NCBI RefSeq assembly: GCF_019669905.1
Contig: NZ_AP019777.1
Coordinates: forward strand, 2,356,001-2,420,000
Reading direction: 5' to 3'
Origin: Methylomonas koyamae
Lineage (GTDB): Bacteria; Pseudomonadota; Gammaproteobacteria; Methylococcales; Methylomonadaceae
Length of the DNA: 64,000 nt
Each line of letters begins with the position of its first letter. Within the stretch, counting starts at the first letter, position 1. Shown here in pieces: positions 1 to 9,619 of the stretch. The notes beneath the pieces were generated by a model, which did not search any database, had not been told where the DNA came from, and was given only the letters and a program-made list of their open reading frames with translations. A program made the position numbers and the translations under genes.

Positions 1-1
1 C

Positions 2-616
2 GACCATTTGGTGGTGCGGGCCGGATTCAAGATGCTGTTGGCGGCCGGCGACGCAATTGAAGTGATAGGCGAGGCCGAACGCGGCGAACAGGCGATTCAA
101 CTTTACCAGGAATTGAAACCCGATATCTTGGTGATGGATTTATCGATGCCGGGCATCGGCGGCCTGGAAACCATACGCCGCATCTGCCAGCGCGATCCGG
201 CGGCGAAAATTTTGGTATTCAGCGTTCACCACGAACAGGTTTACGTTGGCCGGGCGCTGAATGCCGGCGCGCAAGGTTACATTACCAAAAACAGCGCGCC
301 CGGCATCTTGGCCGAGGCGATCGCTGCGATTATGGACGGGGGTAGTTACGTCGAACAGGGTTTAATCAAAAGCCAACATCACAACGATGCCCCGCGCCCG
401 GACCACCAGGCGGCGATCGCCGGTTTTTCGCCGCGGGAATTCGATGTGTTCAGTTTGTTGGCGCAAGGCATGACGGTGCATAAAATTGCCGACCAACTGT
501 GTCTCGGTCATAAAACCGTGGCCAATTACGCCACGCAAATTAAGAAAAAGTTACAGGTCGATACCACGACCGAATTGGCGCATATCGCCGTCAATCTGGG
601 CTTGACTCTGCGTTAA
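2..616 (+). CDS. LuxR/NarL-family two-component response regulator (5' end outside window)
   Basis: Two-domain response regulator that should receive a phosphoryl group from a sensor kinase and bind DNA. The reading frame is already open at the first bases, and the residues before the first possible start codon (D-H-L-V-V-R-A-G) match the DDH-LVRAG beginning of NarL/FixJ receivers, so only a few N-terminal residues are missing. The receiver has the phospho-acceptor Asp in VMDLSMPGIGG (codon 137-139) and the conserved Lys in YITKNSAP. The C-terminal LuxR-type helix-turn-helix starts at FSPREFDVF and includes KIADQLCLGHKTVANY. It has the domain order and rough size of GacA/UvrY, but I cannot assign orthology or a partner kinase. 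It is convergent with the HDOD gene; the 22-bp gap between them shows no terminator. Confidence 0.85.
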   Translation, partial: DHLVVRAGFKMLLAAGDAIEVIGEAERGEQAIQLYQELKPDILVMDLSMPGIGGLETIRRICQRDPAAKILVFSVHHEQVYVGRALNAGAQGYITKNSAPGILAEAIAAIMDGGSYVEQGLIKSQHHNDAPRPDHQAAIAGFSPREFDVFSLLAQGMTVHKIADQLCLGHKTVANYATQIKKKLQVDTTTELAHIAVNLGLTLR

Positions 617-638
617 GGCCTCAGCCAAGCCCGGCGCT

Positions 639-1469
639 TCAATCCAGCAGCCCGTCGAGTTCCGATTTTTGCGCGAGAACGGCGGGCATTTTTTCGGCCA
701 GTAGAACCGAGTCTAATTTCAGCAGGGCGGTAACGTTGCTAGGAAGGCCGGACAGTATCTCTTCGTGGTCCAGACCGCGATCTTGCCGATCGCTAATCCA
801 GCCGGCCAGATATACCGCGCCGCTCAATTTGCTCGGCGGTTCCGCCAACCAAGGTTCTGCCGACTGCTCGAGCGTTTCGATCAATATATCGGCGAATCGC
901 CAACGCCGGCATAGTTCGGCGCAGACTTGGTGGCTGGTAAAACCCAGACGGTTTTTCTCGATGTCCGGACGCGCGGAGCCGGCTTTGACGTGTTGGTCGA
1001 CTTCGTTGGCTTCGCTCGGGCAGGCGATGTGAATCAACACGTTACCCAGATTGGCGAGCAGGCCGGCAGTGTATGCGATATCGCCGGCCGCGCCGGCTTG
1101 TTCCGCCAACCATTTGCTATAGGCCGCAGTGCGAAAACTGTTTTGCCAACTGCGTTTTATGTCGAAATTTTTTATGTCGGGCGTCGCGGCGACGATGCCG
1201 GATGCAATCACCAAGGTTTTCAGTTGGTTGAGTCCCAACATGGAAACGGCTTCGTTGATGGAACCGATTTTTCGCGACAAGCCGAAGTGTGCCGAATTGA
1301 CCAGACGCAGAATTTTGAGTGCGATGACTTGTTCTTTCTCAACGTCCTTGGCGATGTTGAGCATGTCCGCATGCGGATCGTTCAGTTGGTTGATGATGGA
1401 TCTGACGACCTCGGGAACTTGAGGTATCTTGTGAAGTTGATCGAACAACTGGTTTATCGAAGTGGGCAT
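639..1469 (-). CDS. HDOD domain protein
   Basis: Protein of 276 residues made almost entirely of an HDOD domain, a catalytically inactive relative of HD phosphohydrolases found in signalling proteins. Diagnostic stretches are the IPQVPEVV opening, ALKILRLVNSAHFGL and INEAVSMLGLNQLKTLVI. There is no receiver, GGDEF or EAL domain attached. The ATG at 1469 is followed by the usual MPTSINQLFDQLHKIPQVP start. In the family such proteins act in c-di-GMP, chemotaxis or stress signalling, but no specific role can be read here. It lies between a response regulator and a chemoreceptor, which fits a signalling cluster. Upstream of the start is a 9-bp inverted repeat that could be an operator. Confidence 0.82.
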   Translation of the reverse strand: MPTSINQLFDQLHKIPQVPEVVRSIINQLNDPHADMLNIAKDVEKEQVIALKILRLVNSAHFGLSRKIGSINEAVSMLGLNQLKTLVIASGIVAATPDIKNFDIKRSWQNSFRTAAYSKWLAEQAGAAGDIAYTAGLLANLGNVLIHIACPSEANEVDQHVKAGSARPDIEKNRLGFTSHQVCAELCRRWRFADILIETLEQSAEPWLAEPPSKLSGAVYLAGWISDRQDRGLDHEEILSGLPSNVTALLKLDSVLLAEKMPAVLAQKSELDGLLD

Positions 1470-1480
1470 GTCCTAAATCC

Positions 1481-1511
1481 TTAGAGTGCTTTGATGGAAT
1501 GTGCACTCTAA
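1481..1511 (-). promoter_or_regulatory. Inverted repeat upstream of the HDOD gene, possible operator
   Basis: Perfect 9-bp arms TTAGAGTGC (1481-1489) and GCACTCTAA (1503-1511) are separated by 13 bp, 12 bp before the HDOD start codon. The arm length and spacing suit a dimeric regulator or a hairpin in the 5' leader. No known consensus is recognised, so the regulator is unknown. Confidence 0.4.
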
Positions 1512-1540
1512 GTATAGCCGGCCGTCGCCGGATTTATCGG

Positions 1541-1585
1541 GTTCCGAGGGAGGCTGGCTTCGTGGCGAAGCCAGCCTCCCGGAAC
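1541..1585 (-). terminator. Strong hairpin after the chemoreceptor gene
   Basis: A 15-bp perfect stem (1548-1562 with 1566-1580, 3-nt loop) is extended by GTTCC/GGAAC outer arms. It lies just after the stop of the minus-strand chemoreceptor gene. There is no U-tract on either strand, so it may be an atypical terminator, an mRNA 3'-end stabiliser or a repetitive palindrome rather than a classical intrinsic terminator. Confidence 0.45.
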
Positions 1586-1595
1586 GCCGGTCGAG

Positions 1596-3347
1596 CTAGG
1601 TCTTGAAGTTACCTACCATAGAACGCAATTGATCGGCCAAAGCCAATAACTCGTGGCAGGCTTCGGCGGTATTTTTTGCGCCGACCGAAGTCTCCTCGGA
1701 TACGCGGCTGATATTGCTGATGTTGCGGTTGATTTCTTCCGCGACCGCGGTTTGTTCCTCGGCGGCACTGGCGATCTGGTTGTTCATGTCGTTGATCGTG
1801 TCTATGCGCTCGCTGATCGACGTAATCGAGCCGCCGGCGGATGCCGCTTGTTCGACGCTGGATGTCGCGCGGCTTCTGCCGTTTTCCATTACCGCCACGG
1901 CTTGCTTGGCCCGGTCTTGTAAGCGTTCGATGGTTTTTTGAATTTCCAACGTGGAGTTTTGGGTGCGGCTGGCCAGGGTTCTGACTTCATCGGCAACCAC
2001 CGCGAAGCCACGGCCTTGTTCGCCGGCGCGGGCCGCTTCGATTGCGGCGTTCAACGCCAACAGATTGGTTTGTTCGGCGATGCCCTGAATCACGCCCAAT
2101 ACTTCGCCGATACTGTTACTGTCGTTTTCCAGTTCGTGAATCACGTTGGCCGCATTTTCCACTTCCGAGGCCAAGTTATTGATGCCGTTCACGGCGTTCT
2201 TGACGATGTTTTTACCGGAAGAAGCCTCTTTGTCGGCGATTTCCGCCGCCTCGGAAGCGCGTACTGCATTTCGGGCAACTTCCTGCACCGTCGCGGTCAT
2301 TTGTTTCATCGCGTTGGCCACCAGCGTAGTTTCGTGCAATTGGCGTTCGACTCCGGATTGGGTGGATTGGGTGATATTGGCTAATTTGTGCGACGCGCTG
2401 GCGAGTTTTTCGCTGGTCACGCTGATTTGGTCGATGGTTTTGGCGATTTTACGCACGAACGAATTGAAGCTGGAGGCTATCCAGGCGAATTCCGACTTGC
2501 CGCTGGCGTCCAACCGGGCACGCAAATCGCCGTCGCCGCTCCCGATGTCCTGCAGCTTGAGGGCCAATGCCGTCAGCGGCGCGATGATGATTTTGTTCAT
2601 CATGAAATAGCCGGTGAAGCCAATGATGACCAACGTTATCAACAGAAAGCCGATAGCGTAATAAACGTGTTGCTTCAGTTCGTTCAACGCGACGCTGAAC
2701 GGCGTGATGATTTCGAACGCTCCGTGCAATTCGCCGGCGCGGCGGTTTTCCATCGGATATCCCAGCAAATCGACGCCTTTGTCGTTTCGCCATAAGGTTG
2801 ACGACGTTTTCGGGTCGCCGTGGCACAATTCGCACTGCTTGACCATTTTCACCGGGCGCAGATAGCGAATTTCTTCTTTCTCTTCATCGATGTAGCTGTA
2901 GTCGCTGGCGGATGGGTTGCTTCTGAAATAATCCAGGGCTTTGCGCTCGATTTCGTCGGCGGCGTTACGCGGATTACGCGGATTCAGGCTAGGCGCTTTG
3001 AAGCGGAAGCCGTGGTCTTTGGCTTCCGACTCGACCACGTCCCAAGCGTTTGCGGTCGGGACCGTCGCCACGACCAAATCCCGGGCTTTGGCTTGGCCGT
3101 GCTGTTCGATCAGATCCATCAGCAATTCCGGCGAGTAGACGCCGGTTTCCCATTTTTTCACGACGTTGTCGCGAATGGACTCGGATAGGATTAAAAGCTG
3201 GCGGGAAGCGGCTATTTCTCGGTCGATCAGTTTTTGTTTCTCGGCGCTCGAATACACAATCAGTATTGCCACGCCGACGAGTGTGAGTACGGACATGGTA
3301 ATCGATACCACTTTTACCCCCACCGAATGCCAGTTCATCATTAACAT
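1596..3347 (-). CDS. Methyl-accepting chemotaxis protein with haem-binding (DUF3365/Tll0287-like) sensor domain
   Basis: Transmembrane chemoreceptor of 583 residues that signals to the CheA/CheW complex. Start chosen at ATG 3347 because AGGAG lies 7 nt upstream; a longer frame to 3452 lacks this. Order: membrane segment about residues 10-33; periplasmic domain with C-E-L-C-H at 172-176, followed by GDP as in DUF3365 c-type haem sensors; second membrane segment about 230-253; HAMP about 255-305; long helical MCP signalling domain with the conserved hairpin tip [20 protein letters not shown]. No C-terminal CheR-binding pentapeptide is seen. The covalent haem suggests sensing of redox state or a gas, but the ligand is inference. 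The ccm operon in this window could supply the haem attachment. Confidence 0.88.
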   Translation of the reverse strand: MLMMNWHSVGVKVVSITMSVLTLVGVAILIVYSSAEKQKLIDREIAASRQLLILSESIRDNVVKKWETGVYSPELLMDLIEQHGQAKARDLVVATVPTANAWDVVESEAKDHGFRFKAPSLNPRNPRNAADEIERKALDYFRSNPSASDYSYIDEEKEEIRYLRPVKMVKQCELCHGDPKTSSTLWRNDKGVDLLGYPMENRRAGELHGAFEIITPFSVALNELKQHVYYAIGFLLITLVIIGFTGYFMMNKIIIAPLTALALKLQDIGSGDGDLRARLDASGKSEFAWIASSFNSFVRKIAKTIDQISVTSEKLASASHKLANITQSTQSGVERQLHETTLVANAMKQMTATVQEVARNAVRASEAAEIADKEASSGKNIVKNAVNGINNLASEVENAANVIHELENDSNSIGEVLGVIQGIAEQTNLLALNAAIEAARAGEQGRGFAVVADEVRTLASRTQNSTLEIQKTIERLQDRAKQAVAVMENGRSRATSSVEQAASAGGSITSISERIDTINDMNNQIASAAEEQTAVAEEINRNISNISRVSEETSVGAKNTAEACHELLALADQLRSMVGNFKT

Positions 3348-3475
3348 CCTAAAGCTCCTGAAACATGTTGTATTTTTTATAAAGTTAGCTTGTATATGGT
3401 GGCTTGGCCCACAAGACAGACGCGCTGAGTATAGCTTACAATTTAGCGTCAACGACTCGGAAAACTTTATAACTT

Positions 3476-3958
3476 ATGCGGAAAATCAAGGTTTTGTTTG
3501 TTTGTATGGGCAATATTTGCCGCTCCCCGACTGCGGAGGGGGTTTTTTCCAACGTGGTGGCGGAAAAGAATCTGGCGGAGCGCTTTGAAATCGATTCGGC
3601 CGGCACTCATGCCTACCATGTCGGCGACGCTCCCGACCTGCGCGCGCAAAAGGCGGCCAGGGAGCGCGGCATCGAGTTGAAACATATTCGAGCGCGCAAA
3701 GTGGTGGCCGAGGATTTCGAGAATTTCGACCACATTCTGGCGATGGATGACGATAACCATGCGGTATTGATTGAAGTCTGCCCGCAAGACCATGCGCACA
3801 AGATTCGGCGGTTTCTCGAATATGCTCCGCACTTGAATCAGCGCGAAGTGCCGGACCCGTATTACGGCGGCAGTTATGGCTTCGAGCGAGTTCTGGATCT
3901 GGTCGAACAGGCCTCGGAAGGGTTTTTGCAAGCCTTGCAAGCCAGAGGCGATTTGTAA
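3476..3958 (+). CDS. Low-molecular-weight protein tyrosine phosphatase
   Basis: Cytosolic phosphatase of 160 residues, the usual family length. The N-terminal P-loop VCMGNICRS gives nucleophile Cys10 and Arg16 (C-x5-R-S), and the general-acid Asp127 is in VPDPYYGG. It is divergent from the chemoreceptor gene and 24 bp ahead of a dienelactone hydrolase gene, so the two may be cotranscribed. In other bacteria these enzymes act on BY-kinases of exopolysaccharide synthesis, but no kinase or polysaccharide gene is nearby, so the substrate is open. The ATG at 3476 has little Shine-Dalgarno sequence before it. Confidence 0.9.
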   Translation: MRKIKVLFVCMGNICRSPTAEGVFSNVVAEKNLAERFEIDSAGTHAYHVGDAPDLRAQKAARERGIELKHIRARKVVAEDFENFDHILAMDDDNHAVLIEVCPQDHAHKIRRFLEYAPHLNQREVPDPYYGGSYGFERVLDLVEQASEGFLQALQARGDL

Positions 3959-3982
3959 CTCGAAAGTAGAGCGGTATTAAAG

Positions 3983-4702
3983 ATGGCAATAGTGTCGAAC
4001 ACGGTCGGTTATTTGGACGGCGACGTGGCTTTGGAAGGTTTTTTTGCTTACGACGATGCGATCGACGGTCCACGCCCTGTCGTGCTGATTCACCATGCTT
4101 GGGGCGGCCGCGACGGTTTCGTTGCCGAAAAGGCTAAATTACTGGCCGAACTGGGTTATTTGGGGTTCGCCGCCGATACATACGGCCGCGGCGTTCTGGG
4201 CAAGAGTCCGGAAGAAAATGCCGGTTTGATGCAACCCTTCATGGCCGATCGGGCGAAATTGCAGAAACGCCTGCACGCCGCATTGGCGGCGACGAAATTG
4301 TTGCCTTGGGCCGATAATGGCAAGATCGCGGCGATCGGCTTTTGTTTCGGCGGCTTATGCGCTCTGGATTTGGCCCGTTCCGGAGCCGATATTCGCGGCG
4401 TGGTGTCGTTTCACGGCTTATTGGTGCCGCCGGACAATATCCCGGAGCCGCGGCTTAAAGCCAAGGTATTGGTGTTGCACGGCCACGACGATCCGATGGC
4501 ACCGCCGGCGCAAGTTCAGGCGTTACAGGCCGAGCTGAGCCGAGCCGGTGCCGATTGGCAAGTCCATAGTTACGGCAACACGATGCATGCCTTTACCAAT
4601 CCGGTTGCCAACAATCCGAGCTTCGGAACGGTTTACCAAGCGCTGGCGGATCGCCGCTCCTGGCAAGCGATGCAAAACTTTTTGGCCGAGATTTTTGCCT
4701 GA
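3983..4702 (+). CDS. Dienelactone hydrolase family protein
   Basis: Alpha/beta hydrolase of 239 residues. The nucleophile elbow GFCFGG places Cys121 where dienelactone hydrolases have their catalytic cysteine; the acid and base are probably in HGHDDPMAPP and HAFTNP near the C-terminus. The family hydrolyses dienelactone in chlorocatechol breakdown, but many members near housekeeping genes have unknown substrates, and no aromatic catabolic genes are present here. It follows the phosphatase gene by 24 bp. Confidence 0.85.
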   Translation: MAIVSNTVGYLDGDVALEGFFAYDDAIDGPRPVVLIHHAWGGRDGFVAEKAKLLAELGYLGFAADTYGRGVLGKSPEENAGLMQPFMADRAKLQKRLHAALAATKLLPWADNGKIAAIGFCFGGLCALDLARSGADIRGVVSFHGLLVPPDNIPEPRLKAKVLVLHGHDDPMAPPAQVQALQAELSRAGADWQVHSYGNTMHAFTNPVANNPSFGTVYQALADRRSWQAMQNFLAEIFA

Positions 4703-4719
4703 CGGCGGAGGGTGGCGTT

Positions 4720-4743
4720 TGCTATAATCCGCCGCTTTATAAT
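4720..4743 (+). promoter_or_regulatory. Probable gyrA promoter -10 region
   Basis: The sequence TGCTATAAT at 4720-4728 is a perfect extended -10 element (TGnTATAAT), and a second TATAAT lies at 4738-4743. No well-spaced -35 is seen, which is expected for an extended -10 promoter. It would leave a 5' leader of roughly 90 nt before gyrA. Confidence 0.5.
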
Positions 4744-4829
4744 CCGGCCGGCACCGAGTAAACGGAATTGATGCATCGGGCTGTCCTGTCGTACGGGTGA
4801 ACCGTCGACCGCACTAGAATCACGGATCC

Positions 4830-7436
4830 ATGTCAGACTTCGCTAAAGAAATTATCCCGGTCAATCTCGAAGACGAGATGAAACAATCCTACCTCGATTA
4901 CGCGATGAGCGTAATCGTCGGTAGAGCGCTTCCCGACGTGCGGGACGGTTTGAAACCGGTTCATCGCCGCGTGTTGTACGCGATGAGCGAACTGGGTAAC
5001 GATTGGAACAAACCTTATAAAAAATCGGCCCGTGTGGTCGGTGACGTGATCGGTAAATACCACCCGCACGGCGATACGGCGGTCTACGATACCATCGTGC
5101 GGATGGCGCAGCCGTTCTCTTTACGCTACATGCTGATCGACGGCCAGGGTAACTTCGGCTCGGTCGACGGCGATTCCCCGGCGGCGATGCGTTATACCGA
5201 AGTCCGTATGGCGAAAATCGCCCATGAACTTCTGGCCGATCTGGATAAGGAAACCGTCGATTTCGTCCCGAACTACGACGAATCGGAATCCGAACCCAGA
5301 GTGCTGCCGACCCGGGTGCCGAACTTGCTGGTCAACGGCTCGGCCGGAATCGCGGTCGGTATGGCGACCAATATTCCGCCGCATAACCTGGGCGAAATTA
5401 TCAGCGCCTGTTTGGCTTTGATCGAAAATTCCGATTTATCGATCTCCGAACTGATGCAAATCGTGCCCGGCCCGGATTTTCCAACCGCCGGCATTATCAA
5501 CGGCGCATCCGGTATTTACGAAGCCTATGCTACCGGCCGCGGCCGGATCTATCTGCGTGCTCGCTGCCATTTCGAGGATATCGGCGACAGCGGCCGCCAA
5601 GCCATCATCGCTACCGAGCTGCCTTACCAGGTCAACAAAGCGCGGCTGTTGGAGAAAATTGCCGAACTGGTTAAGGAAGGCAGACTGGAGGGTATCTCCG
5701 GCTTGCGCGACGAATCCGATAAGGACGGCATGCGCATGGTCATCGAATTGCGCCGCGGCGAAGTGCCGGACGTGGTGCTGAACAACCTGTATAAACAGAC
5801 CCAACTGCAAACGGTGTTCGGCATCAACATGGTGGCGCTGTACGACGGCCGGCCGCATTGCATGAATTTGAAGGACATATTGCTGGCCTTCATCGACCAC
5901 CGGCGCGAAATCGTTACCCGCAGAACCATTTACAACCTGCGCAAGGCGCGGGAAAGGGCGCATATCTTAGAAGGTTTGGCGGTGGCGCTGGCCAACATCG
6001 ACGAGATGATCGAACTGATCAAAACCTCGCCGAATCCGCAGGAGGCCAAAGCCGGCTTGTTAGCCAGAACCTGGAGCGCCGGTCTGGTGGCTTCGTTATT
6101 GGACCGGGCCGACGCCGACCGCTCCCGCCCGGAGGACTTGGGACCCGAATTCGGTTTGGCCGACGGCGTTTACCGTTTGTCGGAGACCCAGGCTCAGGCG
6201 ATTCTGGATTTACGTTTGCACCGCTTGACCGGTTTGGAACAGGAAAAAATCGTCAACGAATACCGGGAATTGCTGGCGTTGATCGACGAATATCTGCACA
6301 TACTCGGCAGCGACGTACGCTTGATGGAAGTGATCCGCGAAGAGTTGGAGGAAATTCGTAGCCAGTACGCCGACCAACGCCGCACCGAGATCGTGCAGGA
6401 TTATTCCGACTTGTCCGCGGAAGACCTGATCACCGAAGAGGACATGGTCGTGACCATGTCGCACGAGGGTTATGTCAAAACCCAGCCGCTAACCGATTAC
6501 AAGGCACAGCGCCGCGGCGGCCGCGGTAAATCGGCGACGGCAACCAAGGAAAACGATTTCGTCGAAAAACTGATCATTGCCAATACCCACGACACGATAC
6601 TGTGTTTCTCGTCGGCCGGTAAGGTCTACTGGCTACGGGTATTCAACCTGCCGGTCGCCAGCCGAGCCGCGCGCGGCAAACCCTTTGTTAATTTGCTGCC
6701 GTTGGAAGAGGGCGAAAAAATCAATGCGATGTTGCCGGTGCGCGAATACAGCGCCGATAAATACATCTTTATGGCGACGTCGTCCGGTACCGTCAAGAAA
6801 ACGCCGTTGCCGGAATTCGAGCGCCAGCGCAGTAACGGCAAAATCGCAATCGATTTGAGCGAAAACGATACTCTGGTCGGCGTCGCGATTACCGACGGCC
6901 AGCAAAACGTGCTGCTATTCAGCAGCGACGGCAAGGCGGTTTGTTTCAACGAAACCGATGTCCGCTCGATGGGCAGAACCGCTGCCGGCGTGCGCGGCAT
7001 TCGGTTGCAGGAAGGCCAAAAAGTCATCTCGCTGATTGTGGCCAGCGAAGGCACAGTGCTTAACATCACCGAGAACGGCTACGGCAAACGCACCCGGTTG
7101 GAGGAATTTACCCAGCACCGCCGCGGCGGCCAAGGCTTGATTGCAATTCAAACCTCGGAACGTAACGGCGCCGTGGTCGGTGCGGTATTGGTCAACGATA
7201 CCGACGAAATCATGTTGATTACCGACGGTGGTACTCTGGTCCGTACTCGAGTCAAAGAGATTTCGGTCGTGGGTAGAAATACGCAGGGCGTTACCGTGAT
7301 TCGGCTGGACAAAGGCGAGAAAGTGGTTGGCGTGGATCGTATCGATGGTTTGGGCGACGAAGACGGCGATGAAATCGGCGACCAGGAACAGGAAGCGGAG
7401 GACGGCAACGCGTCCATTGCAGGAGAGGAAGAGTAA
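4830..7436 (+). CDS. gyrA: DNA gyrase subunit A
   Basis: Subunit A (868 residues) of the A2B2 type II topoisomerase that introduces negative supercoils. The catalytic tyrosine is Tyr122 in AAMRYTEV, the same number as in E. coli. The breakage-reunion domain occupies roughly the first 520 residues. The C-terminal beta-pinwheel follows and begins with the GyrA box QRRGGRG at 560-566; this marks gyrase rather than topoisomerase IV. The tail after about residue 835 is very acidic. Position 83 is Thr and position 87 is Asp; Thr83 is normal in several gammaproteobacteria. The stop overlaps the serC start (TAATG), so the two are probably translationally coupled. Confidence 0.98.
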   Translation: MSDFAKEIIPVNLEDEMKQSYLDYAMSVIVGRALPDVRDGLKPVHRRVLYAMSELGNDWNKPYKKSARVVGDVIGKYHPHGDTAVYDTIVRMAQPFSLRYMLIDGQGNFGSVDGDSPAAMRYTEVRMAKIAHELLADLDKETVDFVPNYDESESEPRVLPTRVPNLLVNGSAGIAVGMATNIPPHNLGEIISACLALIENSDLSISELMQIVPGPDFPTAGIINGASGIYEAYATGRGRIYLRARCHFEDIGDSGRQAIIATELPYQVNKARLLEKIAELVKEGRLEGISGLRDESDKDGMRMVIELRRGEVPDVVLNNLYKQTQLQTVFGINMVALYDGRPHCMNLKDILLAFIDHRREIVTRRTIYNLRKARERAHILEGLAVALANIDEMIELIKTSPNPQEAKAGLLARTWSAGLVASLLDRADADRSRPEDLGPEFGLADGVYRLSETQAQAILDLRLHRLTGLEQEKIVNEYRELLALIDEYLHILGSDVRLMEVIREELEEIRSQYADQRRTEIVQDYSDLSAEDLITEEDMVVTMSHEGYVKTQPLTDYKAQRRGGRGKSATATKENDFVEKLIIANTHDTILCFSSAGKVYWLRVFNLPVASRAARGKPFVNLLPLEEGEKINAMLPVREYSADKYIFMATSSGTVKKTPLPEFERQRSNGKIAIDLSENDTLVGVAITDGQQNVLLFSSDGKAVCFNETDVRSMGRTAAGVRGIRLQEGQKVISLIVASEGTVLNITENGYGKRTRLEEFTQHRRGGQGLIAIQTSERNGAVVGAVLVNDTDEIMLITDGGTLVRTRVKEISVVGRNTQGVTVIRLDKGEKVVGVDRIDGLGDEDGDEIGDQEQEAEDGNASIAGEEE

Positions 7437-8515
7437 TGGCAAGAGTTTTTAATTTCAGCGCAGGTCCGTCGATGTTGCCGGAAGCGGTATTGCAGCAAGC
7501 GCAACGGGAAATGTTGGATTGGCAAGGTAGCGGGATGTCGGTGATGGAAATGAGCCATCGCGGTAAACATTTTATGGCGATTGCCGAACAAATGAAGGCC
7601 GACCTGATCGAACTGCTCGCGGTGCCGGCCGGTTACCAGGTGTTGTTCCTGCAAGGCGGCGCCACGGCTCAGTTTGCGATGATTCCGCAAAACATTCTGA
7701 ACGGTAAAGCCAAGGCGTGCTATGTCAATACCGGTGCCTGGTCCACGGCCGCAATCAAGGAAGCCGGCAAGTATTGCGAAGTGGGGCTTGCCGCCAGTTC
7801 CGAAGCAAGTTCGTTTACGACGATTCCGGCTGTCGCCGATTGGCGGATCGATACCGGGGCCGCTTACCTGCATTACACCTCCAACGAGACCATCCACGGC
7901 GTCGAATTCAGCGACGTACCCGAGGTAGGCGGGCTGCCGCTGGTTTGCGACATGTCGTCCAATATTTTGTCGCGGCCGGTCGACGTTAGCCGCTACGGCA
8001 TCATTTACGCCGGCACTCAGAAAAACATGGGGCCGTCTGGGGTAACCGTGGTTATCGTGCGCGACGACTTGGTGGGATTGGAAGCGAAAAATACGCCGGC
8101 AGTGTTTAGCTATGCCCAGCAAGCCAAGGCCGATTCGATGTTGAATACGCCTGCCACCTACAACTGGTATTTGCTGGGCCTGACCCTGCAATGGCTGAAG
8201 GGAGAGGGCGGCGTTGCCGCAATCGAACAACGCAATATCCGCAAAGCCCAAAAGTTATACGATGCGATCGATAATTCCAGCTTATACCGTAACCCGGTCG
8301 ACAAACCGTTCCGGTCGCGGATGAACGTCCCGTTCGTGTTGCACGATCCGGCGCTGGACAAAGAATTTTTGGCACTGGCCGAACGCAGCGGCTTGAGTAC
8401 TTTGGCCGGCCACCGCTCGGTCGGCGGCATGCGCGCCAGTATTTACAATGCGATGCCGGAAGCCGGCGTCGATGCGTTGATAGCCTTCATGGCGGAATTC
8501 GAGCGCACCCACTAA
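7436..8515 (+). CDS. serC: Phosphoserine aminotransferase
   Basis: PLP enzyme of 359 residues that transaminates 3-phosphohydroxypyruvate to phosphoserine for serine synthesis; the same enzyme serves pyridoxal phosphate synthesis in many bacteria. The start FNFSAGPSMLP and the PLP-lysine motif GTQKNMGPSG are typical, and the C-terminus has the usual GHRSVGGMRASIYNA. The start codon overlaps the gyrA stop by one base. It leads the amino acid part of the block, with pheA 6 bp downstream. Confidence 0.97.
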   Translation: MARVFNFSAGPSMLPEAVLQQAQREMLDWQGSGMSVMEMSHRGKHFMAIAEQMKADLIELLAVPAGYQVLFLQGGATAQFAMIPQNILNGKAKACYVNTGAWSTAAIKEAGKYCEVGLAASSEASSFTTIPAVADWRIDTGAAYLHYTSNETIHGVEFSDVPEVGGLPLVCDMSSNILSRPVDVSRYGIIYAGTQKNMGPSGVTVVIVRDDLVGLEAKNTPAVFSYAQQAKADSMLNTPATYNWYLLGLTLQWLKGEGGVAAIEQRNIRKAQKLYDAIDNSSLYRNPVDKPFRSRMNVPFVLHDPALDKEFLALAERSGLSTLAGHRSVGGMRASIYNAMPEAGVDALIAFMAEFERTH

Positions 8516-8521
8516 GGCTCT

Positions 8522-9607
8522 ATGACCCCTATCATTCCGTTGTCCGAATTGCGCGATCGTATAGACGCGATAGACCAACAGATTCTGGAACTGGTCAACC
8601 GGCGCGCCGAATGTGCGATTGAAGTCGCGCGCACCAAGCAGGCCGAAGGCGAGACCGGCAGTTTTTACCGCCCGGACCGGGAAGCGCAGGTATTGCGGCG
8701 GATCAAAGAATTGAATCCGGGGCCGCTGGGCGACGATGCCGCCGCCCATCTTTTCCGCGAATTGATGTCGGCCTGTCTGGCGTTGGAAAAACCGCTGGAA
8801 GTTGCCTTTCTCGGTCCCGCCGGCACTTTCTCGCAGCAAGCGACTTTCAAACATTTCGGTCATGCGGTCAAAGATATCCCGGTACCGACGATACACGAAA
8901 TCTTTCAATCGGTAGAAACCGGGCACTGCCAATTCGGCGTGGTGCCGGTGGAGAACTCGACCGAAGGCGTGATTGCCCATACCTTGGACCGTTTCATGGA
9001 CAGCCCGCTGCAGATTTGTGGCGAAGTCGAAATTCGGGTGCATCAAAACTTGCTCGGCAAGATGGACACTTTGGTTGGTATTAGCGAAGTGTTCTCGCAT
9101 CAGCAATCCTTGGCCCAGTGCCGGCAATGGCTGACCGCGAACCTGCCCGGTGTGCCGTGTACTGCGGTCAGCAGCAATGCCGAAGCCGCGCGCCTGGCCT
9201 CGCTGGACCACAGCAAAGCTGCCATTGCCGGTCTGACCGCCGCCGAGTTGTATGACCTCAACGTCATCGAAAAACATATCGAAGACGAAGCCAACAACAC
9301 GACCCGTTTCATCGTCATTGGCCGGGTGCAACCGGTTTCGACCGGTCTGGACAAGACGTCGATTCTAGTATCCACCGGCAACCAGCCCGGCGCGTTGCAC
9401 CGGATCCTGCAACCGTTTGCCCAATACGGTATCAGCATGACTCATATCGAGTCGCGGCCCTCGCGGCAAGGCTTGTGGGAATACGTGTTTTTTATCGATA
9501 TCGAAGGCCACCGCGCAGACGCAGATGTCGCCGCGGCGCTGAACAGCCTGGAAAACAACGTCAAGATGTTGAAAGTATTGGGTTCCTATCCTAAAGCCGT
9601 CATTTAA
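8522..9607 (+). CDS. pheA: Bifunctional chorismate mutase / prephenate dehydratase (P-protein)
   Basis: Converts chorismate to prephenate and then to phenylpyruvate, the committed phenylalanine branch. Of 361 residues, the N-terminal AroQ-type mutase helix bundle (about 5-90, LRDRIDAIDQQILELVNRR) is followed by the dehydratase domain beginning VAFLGPAGTFSQQA, and by a C-terminal ACT domain (about 275-355) with the Phe-binding ESRPS motif. The ACT domain predicts feedback inhibition by phenylalanine. It lies between serC and hisC with gaps of 6 and 12 bp. Confidence 0.97.
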   Translation: MTPIIPLSELRDRIDAIDQQILELVNRRAECAIEVARTKQAEGETGSFYRPDREAQVLRRIKELNPGPLGDDAAAHLFRELMSACLALEKPLEVAFLGPAGTFSQQATFKHFGHAVKDIPVPTIHEIFQSVETGHCQFGVVPVENSTEGVIAHTLDRFMDSPLQICGEVEIRVHQNLLGKMDTLVGISEVFSHQQSLAQCRQWLTANLPGVPCTAVSSNAEAARLASLDHSKAAIAGLTAAELYDLNVIEKHIEDEANNTTRFIVIGRVQPVSTGLDKTSILVSTGNQPGALHRILQPFAQYGISMTHIESRPSRQGLWEYVFFIDIEGHRADADVAAALNSLENNVKMLKVLGSYPKAVI

Positions 9608-9619
9608 TCCGTTTGTTTC

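Noticed and set aside
5077..5079. Thr at GyrA position 83 as a quinolone-resistance mutation
   Set aside because: Thr83 is the wild-type residue in several gammaproteobacteria, and Asp87 is unchanged; no inference of resistance is justified.
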